Below are positions 50,777 through 64,000 of a stretch of 64,000 nucleotides of DNA, one piece after another. Origin of the DNA: Mycobacterium sp. NBC_00419. Lineage in GTDB: Bacteria; Actinomycetota; Actinomycetes; Mycobacteriales; Mycobacteriaceae. The translations under genes were made by a program, and so were the position numbers. The stretch is taken from positions 3,720,001-3,784,000 of the forward strand of contig NZ_CP107931.1 in assembly GCF_036023875.1 (NCBI RefSeq), in the 5' to 3' direction. The notes below the pieces were generated by a model, which was not told where the DNA came from, made no database searches, and worked only from the letters and a program-made list of their open reading frames with translations. Within the stretch, counting starts at the first letter, position 1, and every line of letters begins with the position of its first letter.

Positions 50777-53167
50777 GTGCTGGGGAACCGACGGGTCTGG
50801 TGGAGTAGCGCTGCTGTCTTCGTCGGGCTCGGCGCAGCACTGCTGACCGGTGCGGGCACGGCCTCGGCCGATAGCGACGGCGCCGGCGGCAGCGGTCGCC
50901 ACGCCGATACCTCCACGTCTGCGGCCGCGCCGTCGCCGAACACCGCCATCAAGGCGGTGGCGGCCAAGCGTCGCGCGGCGCCGGCCGCCGTGGTCTCGGG
51001 GGCGCGGGCCGACTCCTCCGCCGACCTGACGCCTGCCACGGCTTCTGCCTCGACGACGACGAAAGCCACCGGCAGGACGGGTCGCCCCGTGCTCGTCGAG
51101 TCCAGCCCCGCGGCCGGCGTTGCCGCGCCGGCACCCACCGCGGCCACCGCGGTCGGGACCAGCAATCGCAGCCTCGCCGCGGTCGTCGCCCCGCCGTCCA
51201 CCAACGGTGTCACCGGGGTCAAGGTCGGCCACTCGACGCTGACCATCCCGGCCGGATCGACCGCCTACGACGCCCCAGCCGACTGGTATCTACCGACCCA
51301 GGCCGACGGGACCGTGCAAGCCAACGGCGTCATCTGGTTGCAGCACGGGTTCCTGGCCGACAAGGCGTTCTACTCCGCGCTGGCCACCACGCTGGCCCAG
51401 CAGACCAACAGCATCGTGGTCGCGCCGACGCTGTCGTCGTTCCCATCGTTGGGATGCCCCGGCTGCACGCTCTACGGCGTTCCGCTGCAACAAGGTGCGG
51501 CCAGCATGTTCACCGGCGAGCGGGCCGCGCTGAACGTCAGCGCCAACGCCGCCGGATTCCAGGGCACCTTGCCCGAGGACTTCGTCCTGGCCGGGCATTC
51601 GGCGGGCGGTGGCTGGTCGGTATCGGTGGGCGGCTACTACATCGACAGCCTGCAGCCCACTGACACCAACCACCTGCTCGGCGTGGTGATGTACGACGGC
51701 GTCAACATGAACGGCACCCTGCCGCAGGCGATCACCAGCCTGGACACCCGCGACATCCCCGTCTACCAGATCGCCGCGCCGGCCCAGACGTGGAATGCCT
51801 TCGGCGTCACCACCGATCAACTGCTGGAGTTGCGCCCCGGCCAGTTCGACGGCGTCGTGCTCGTCAACGGCTCGCATGTCGACCCGATGCTCGGGTCGAA
51901 CCCCCTGGTCGACATCTCCGCACAGCTGGTCACCCGGTGGTCCGCGCCGGGCAACACCCAGGCCACCTACACACTGAGCACCGGCTGGATCAACGACTTC
52001 TACGCCGGTGCCGGGCCGGACGCCCCGGTGTACGGCCTCTACGGCACCGCCGGCCAGCCGATCATCATGGGTGACGCCGCCGCCGTCGTGCTGCCCACGC
52101 CGATCGCCAACTCCCTAGGCCCGCTGGAACAGGCCATGCGAGCCTGGACCGCCGTCACACTGCCGCTGATCTTCGGCGGATCGGCTGGCGCACCGGTGGC
52201 CTCCACCGCGCCCGCGCCGGTGGCCCCTGTCGATCCAGCTCCGACGCCCACCGGCGTGACGGGCGTGAAGACCGGCCACTCGACGTTGACGATCCCGGTC
52301 GGCTCGAACTCGTACACAGCAGCGACGGACTGGTACTTCCCGACGCAGGCCGACGGCTCGGTCAACGCCACCGGCGTGATCTATCTGCAGCACGGCTTCC
52401 TGTCGCAAGCCCCGTGGTACTCGGCGCTGGCGATGTCGCTGGCCCAGCAGACCAACAGCATCGTGGTGGCACCGACGCTGCCGTCATTCCCGTCGCCGAC
52501 ATGTGCCGGTTGCTTCCTGTCCGGGATTCCCATGCAGCAGGGCGTGGCGTCACTGTTCCTCGGCGAGCGGGCCGCACTGGCCATCAGCGCCAGCCAGGCC
52601 GGCTACACCGGAACGCTTCCCGAGTCGTTCGTCCTCAGCGGCCACTCCGCGGGTGGCGGCCTGGCGGCCATTTCCGGCGGCTTCTACGAGGATGCGTTGG
52701 CCCCCGGCGACGACAACCATCTGCTCGGCGTCGTCATGTTCGACGGCGTCGCCATCAACTCCACCTCTTTCGGCACCGCACTGACCTCGCTGGCCGGGAT
52801 CCCGGTGTATCAGATCGCCGCGCCGCCTCAGGCCCTCAATGCCAACGGCCAGACCACCGGCGACCTGATCGCGGGCCGCCCCGGCCAATTCGTCGGGGTG
52901 GAACTGGTCGACGGCTCACACGTCGACTCGATGCTGGGCGGCAACCCGCTCATCGATTTCTTCGCTCAGCTGGTCACGAGGCGGTCCCCGGCGGGCAATA
53001 CCGCGGCGGTCTACACACTGGCCAACGGGTGGATCAAGGACTTCTATGCCGGCGCCGGGCCGGGCGATCCGCAGTACGGCTACTACGGCGCTGCGGGCCA
53101 GGCGATCATTTTCGGTCAGGCCGCCGGCATCGTGCTGCCGACGCAGCCCGCGCTCGTCGCTGTCTGA
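50777..53167 (+). CDS. Secreted protein with two lipase-like alpha/beta hydrolase domains
   Basis: A 796-residue protein with a signal peptide (LGNRRVWWSSAAVFVGLGAA, cleavage near ASADS), an Ala/Thr/Ser-rich linker of about 100 residues, then two homologous hydrolase domains, each opening NGVTGVKxGHSTLTIP or similar. Each has ADWY-x-PTQADG, LQHGFL (oxyanion), QQTNSIVVAPTLxSFPS and GHSAGGG, with the nucleophile serines near residues 273 and 622. Each repeat has a CxGC motif (CPGCTLYG, CAGCFLSG). The GTG at 50777 is chosen as the start of the signal peptide with GGAAGG upstream. Substrate unknown; probably lipids outside the cell. Confidence 0.85.
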   Translation: MLGNRRVWWSSAAVFVGLGAALLTGAGTASADSDGAGGSGRHADTSTSAAAPSPNTAIKAVAAKRRAAPAAVVSGARADSSADLTPATASASTTTKATGRTGRPVLVESSPAAGVAAPAPTAATAVGTSNRSLAAVVAPPSTNGVTGVKVGHSTLTIPAGSTAYDAPADWYLPTQADGTVQANGVIWLQHGFLADKAFYSALATTLAQQTNSIVVAPTLSSFPSLGCPGCTLYGVPLQQGAASMFTGERAALNVSANAAGFQGTLPEDFVLAGHSAGGGWSVSVGGYYIDSLQPTDTNHLLGVVMYDGVNMNGTLPQAITSLDTRDIPVYQIAAPAQTWNAFGVTTDQLLELRPGQFDGVVLVNGSHVDPMLGSNPLVDISAQLVTRWSAPGNTQATYTLSTGWINDFYAGAGPDAPVYGLYGTAGQPIIMGDAAAVVLPTPIANSLGPLEQAMRAWTAVTLPLIFGGSAGAPVASTAPAPVAPVDPAPTPTGVTGVKTGHSTLTIPVGSNSYTAATDWYFPTQADGSVNATGVIYLQHGFLSQAPWYSALAMSLAQQTNSIVVAPTLPSFPSPTCAGCFLSGIPMQQGVASLFLGERAALAISASQAGYTGTLPESFVLSGHSAGGGLAAISGGFYEDALAPGDDNHLLGVVMFDGVAINSTSFGTALTSLAGIPVYQIAAPPQALNANGQTTGDLIAGRPGQFVGVELVDGSHVDSMLGGNPLIDFFAQLVTRRSPAGNTAAVYTLANGWIKDFYAGAGPGDPQYGYYGAAGQAIIFGQAAGIVLPTQPALVAV

Positions 53168-53266
53168 CCAACTTATGACGTGTCCGTTCAGGACAACGGA
53201 TTTCGTATACCGAACGCCTCTTCAGTAGATACGTTTCCGACATCGTCAATAGGAAGGCTGGAGTGG

Positions 53267-56200
53267 ATGGCTGAACGGCGCGTCTTGTTGGGCACTGGTG
53301 CGGTGGTCGTTGGAATGGGCGCGGCCTTGTTAGCGGGGTCGGGTGCGGCCCACGCCGACGGCACCGACGACAGCTCGGGCAACCCGCAGGCGTCCTCGAA
53401 TTCCTCGCCGTCGAGCCCGAAAGCCACCGGGGGCAGCAAGCGCGCTGCCAAGGCGGCGGCGGCGGCACGGTCGGCAGCCTCGGCCGGAAAGTCGTCGCGT
53501 TCGACCGTCGACCGCCAGACACCCAAGCCCGCGACACCGACCACCCCGAAGGTCGACACCGGCGCTACGGACGAGGCCGACCCGACCGCGACACCGGCGG
53601 CCTCCACCGTCGACACCGCCACCGACGTGACCACGACACAAACCGCAGCACCGCAGACTGTCCCGGTTTCTGTTGCCGTAGGGACCTCGCGGCGTGCGGC
53701 GGTGGCAGCGGCGCGACAGGCTCAGATCGACCAGATCATCGCCTCGGCCGGCACCGTGACCGCAAGCGCCGCCGCCACGACGGAGCCCGCGTCCGGCCTG
53801 CTCGCCACCGCCATGCTCAACCTGCTCTCGGGTCTGGGCGTGGCCCCCCGCTCAGCGGCCGGCACCACCGAGCCCGCCGCGCTGGTGACGAACTCGACGG
53901 TGCTGCTGCCCAACGGCACGAACGGCGTCACCGGTGTCCTGATCGGCCATTCCCGGCTGGAACTCCCCGGCGCCTTCATCGGCCAAACCGTCGCCGCCGA
54001 CTGGTACTTCCCGACGCAGGCCGACGGCACCGTCGACGCCCAGGGCGTGATCTGGTTGCAGCACGGTTTCGGCGCCACCAACACCTTCTATTCGGCGCTG
54101 GCCCAGGACCTGGCCAAGCAGACCAACAGCATCGTGGTGGCCCCGACCCTGTCCTCCATTCCGATCACGTTCTCGGGTGGCTGCCTCACCTGCGAGGTCA
54201 CCCAGGTCGACGCGGCGGCGCTGCTGGGGCCCAACCGCGCGACGCTGCTGAGCAGCGCGACAGCGGCCGGATTCACCGGTACCGCCCTGCCGGAGCGCTT
54301 CGTGCTCGCCGGGCACTCCGCCGGCGGCGGGTTCGCCACCGCGGTGGCCGACGACTACCTCGAGGGAACCGACGCGCAGTACGACCCCACCGACCTGGTG
54401 GGCGTGGTGATGTTCGACGGTGTCTCCAACGGCGCGTTGGACGGTTCGTTCGCCGATCAAGTGGCCGCGCTGGCCGCCGCGGACAAGCCGGTCTATCAGA
54501 TCGCCGCCCCAGCCCAGAGCTGGAACCTGTTCGGCGCCACCACCAACGTGCTGGCGGCGACCCTGCCCGGCCAGTTCATCGGCGTCGTCCTGCAGGGCGG
54601 CTCTCACGTCGACTCGATGCTCGGCGTCAACCCGCTCTTCGACTTGGTGCTGCAGCTGGTGACCAAGCCGGTGCCCGCGGGCAACACCGCGGCGGTGTAC
54701 ACCCTCAGCGACGGGTGGATCAACGACATGTATGCCGGCGCGACCCCGCAGGCCCCGCAGTACGGCCTGTACGCGGCGTCCAACCAGCAGATCATCATGG
54801 GTCCCACCGCTGCGGTCGGGCTGCCTGCGGCCGAGGCCAACCAGCTCTCGTTCGGGGATTACCTCATCAAGGGGCTGATCGACACCGTCGGCGGACTCTT
54901 CGGCTTCCAGCTGCCCCCGGCGGTCAACAGCGGTAATAACGGGCTGGACCCCAACACACCCGTCGTGACCGTCGGCAATGGCGTCACCGGCGTCCGGACC
55001 GGTTCAGCCGTGCTGGACATCCCGGCTGGCACCAACGGATACGCCGCTCCCGCGGACTGGTACTTCCCGACCCAGGCCGATGGAACGGTGCAGGCCAACG
55101 GCATCATCTGGCTGCAGCACGGCTTCCTGGGCTTCAAGGACTGGTACGGCAGCATGGCCCAGGAGCTGGCCCAGGAGACCAACAGCATCGTGGTGGTGCC
55201 GAACATCTTCTGGTTCGACAACCCGCTGTGCCCGGGCTGCTACCTCGGTGGCGCGGTGATGCGCGAAGCTGTCGCGTCGATGTTCCAGGACAGCCGCTCA
55301 GCGCTGAACATCAGCGCCAATGCCGCCGGATTTTCCGGTGTGCTGCCGGAGAAGTTCCTGCTCACCGGGCACTCGGCGGGCGGCAACTTCGCCACCGCGG
55401 TCGGCGCGCTGATCACGGAGACCGATCAGGTGGACAACCTGCTCGGCGTCGTCATGTTCGACGGCGTCTCGCGCAACCCGCTGTTCACCGACTCGCTCAC
55501 CGCGCTGCAGAACGCCGGGATTCCGGACTATCAGATCGCGGCGCCGCCGCAGAGCTGGAACGCCTACGGTGTGGCCACCGAACTGATGCAGCTGTTCTAC
55601 GGCGACCAGTTCTACGGCGTGCAGATCGACAACGGTTCGCACACCGATGTCATCCAGGGCAACAACCTGTTCGCCTGGCTGGGTGAGATCGCCAGCGCCA
55701 TCATCGTCAGGCCGTCCCCGCCCGGAGCAAAGGATGCGGTGCGCACCTTTGCCTCCGGCTGGATCAACGACATCTATGCCGGCAAGAGCCCGACCGACCC
55801 GCTCTACGGCATCTACGGCCCGACCGGTCCTTACACTGGCGTCAACGAGCCGATCGTGCTCGGCGAAGCCGGCGCCACCACGTTGCCCGCCCCGCCGCCG
55901 GTGGACGTCACCGAGTACGCCAACGGGCAGCCCTGGTACGAGCAGGGCAGTGTCAAGCTGCCGTTCGCCTGGGGCCTGGTCAACACCACGGCGGTGTACA
56001 CGCTGAACCCGGATGGCACGGTCAAGGTGCAGAACTCGGGCAATTACTTCGGGCCCAACGGGCCGAAGACCGACATCACCGGCACCGCCGTCTCGGTCAA
56101 CCCGGCGTTCAACACCCGTCTTGACGTGGGCTTCTTCGGCAGCACGCCGAGCAGCGCCGAACCGGGCAACTACTGGATCATGGACTACGACCCGGACTAC

Positions 56201-56368
56201 AAGTGGGTCATCGTCAGTGACCCGTCGCGCTTCTCCGGCTACATTCTGACCCGCGATCAGACCATCCTCGCCCCCGAGTACGACGCCCTCGTCGCGCGGG
56301 CCCGGCAACTCGGGGTGTGGGGGCCGATCACGCCCACTCAGCAGTACCCGACCACCGTCACCGTCTGA
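53267..56368 (+). CDS. Secreted protein: two lipase-like domains plus C-terminal lipocalin-like domain
   Basis: A 1033-residue paralogue of the previous protein. The signal peptide ends near AAHADG, followed by a Ser/Ala/Thr-rich linker to about 210. Hydrolase domain 1 has GHSAGGG near residue 348, domain 2 has GHSAGGN near 700, each with ADWYFPTQADG and WLQHGF. From about 877 the sequence changes to a bacterial-lipocalin (Blc-like) pattern: GQPWYEQGSVKLPFAWG, YTLNPDGTVKVQNSGNYF, NYWIMDYDPDYKWVIVSDP and GYILTRDQTI. The ATG at 53267 is preceded by AGGAAGG. The fusion suggests release and binding of a lipid product by one protein. Confidence 0.85.
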   Translation: MAERRVLLGTGAVVVGMGAALLAGSGAAHADGTDDSSGNPQASSNSSPSSPKATGGSKRAAKAAAAARSAASAGKSSRSTVDRQTPKPATPTTPKVDTGATDEADPTATPAASTVDTATDVTTTQTAAPQTVPVSVAVGTSRRAAVAAARQAQIDQIIASAGTVTASAAATTEPASGLLATAMLNLLSGLGVAPRSAAGTTEPAALVTNSTVLLPNGTNGVTGVLIGHSRLELPGAFIGQTVAADWYFPTQADGTVDAQGVIWLQHGFGATNTFYSALAQDLAKQTNSIVVAPTLSSIPITFSGGCLTCEVTQVDAAALLGPNRATLLSSATAAGFTGTALPERFVLAGHSAGGGFATAVADDYLEGTDAQYDPTDLVGVVMFDGVSNGALDGSFADQVAALAAADKPVYQIAAPAQSWNLFGATTNVLAATLPGQFIGVVLQGGSHVDSMLGVNPLFDLVLQLVTKPVPAGNTAAVYTLSDGWINDMYAGATPQAPQYGLYAASNQQIIMGPTAAVGLPAAEANQLSFGDYLIKGLIDTVGGLFGFQLPPAVNSGNNGLDPNTPVVTVGNGVTGVRTGSAVLDIPAGTNGYAAPADWYFPTQADGTVQANGIIWLQHGFLGFKDWYGSMAQELAQETNSIVVVPNIFWFDNPLCPGCYLGGAVMREAVASMFQDSRSALNISANAAGFSGVLPEKFLLTGHSAGGNFATAVGALITETDQVDNLLGVVMFDGVSRNPLFTDSLTALQNAGIPDYQIAAPPQSWNAYGVATELMQLFYGDQFYGVQIDNGSHTDVIQGNNLFAWLGEIASAIIVRPSPPGAKDAVRTFASGWINDIYAGKSPTDPLYGIYGPTGPYTGVNEPIVLGEAGATTLPAPPPVDVTEYANGQPWYEQGSVKLPFAWGLVNTTAVYTLNPDGTVKVQNSGNYFGPNGPKTDITGTAVSVNPAFNTRLDVGFFGSTPSSAEPGNYWIMDYDPDYKWVIVSDPSRFSGYILTRDQTILAPEYDALVARARQLGVWGPITPTQQYPTTVTV

Positions 56369-60229
<3,861 letters not shown>

Positions 60230-60314
60230 TCGCGGCGGAGCCGCGGCGCTGAACCGCGGCCTTGCCTGCGGCCTGTAGTTAGTTTTCTAGTCCCGAAAGG
60301 GGAAAGGGAGTTAC

Positions 60315-64000
<3,686 letters not shown>

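Overview
The window is from a mycobacterium, probably a fast-growing Mycolicibacterium-type species. The right half keeps the gene order known around Rv0642c-Rv0652, Rv0655 and Rv0667-Rv0668 of M. tuberculosis: mycolic acid methyltransferases, lipG, an ABC1/UbiB kinase, a GH38 alpha-mannosidase, the gene labelled fabD2, a ROK kinase, rplJ-rplL, mkl, rpoB and rpoC. High GC, GTG/TTG starts and two mycolate-modifying enzymes agree with this. The species cannot be named from the sequence alone.

Bases 1 to about 32,600 form a large cell-surface polysaccharide locus of the Wzx/Wzy type. It holds a WcaJ-like initiating phosphosugar transferase, five complete GT-B glycosyltransferases plus one cut by the left edge, a flippase (Wzx), a polymerase (Wzy), two fused Wzz/BY-tyrosine kinases, a low-molecular-weight tyrosine phosphatase (Wzb-like), and genes for GDP-6-deoxyhexoses (gmd, an fcl-like gene and a perosamine-synthase-like aminotransferase). 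UDP-HexNAc uronic acids are also covered (WbpA/TviB-like dehydrogenase and WbpP/TviC-like epimerase), together with acyltransferases and methyltransferases. A three-gene module (small secreted protein, DUF4012 protein, Wzz/BY-kinase) occurs twice, at 1836-5863 and 28669-32611, in the same orientation. Many genes here have an unusual run of 5-7 G in the ribosome-binding position.

From 32,772 to 35,770 lies a likely operon of a tandem DGPF (YCII) protein, an ECF42-type sigma factor and an HSL-type hydrolase. From 35,881 to 48,210 comes the mmaA-lipG-Rv0650 block, with an added pair of DinB genes and a divergent WYL regulator around a perfect palindrome. Then follow the rplJ-rplL operon with its leader and a strong terminator, mkl (MceG ATPase), two large secreted proteins with duplicated lipase-like domains (the second ending in a lipocalin domain), and rpoB and rpoC (the latter cut by the right edge).

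The most promising undescribed system is the duplicated secreted-protein/DUF4012/BY-kinase module with its Wzx/Wzy polysaccharide genes. It predicts an acidic, 6-deoxyhexose-containing heteropolysaccharide controlled by tyrosine phosphorylation. No outer-membrane exporter of Wza type is visible, so the conserved small secreted protein and DUF4012 are candidates for that missing step.
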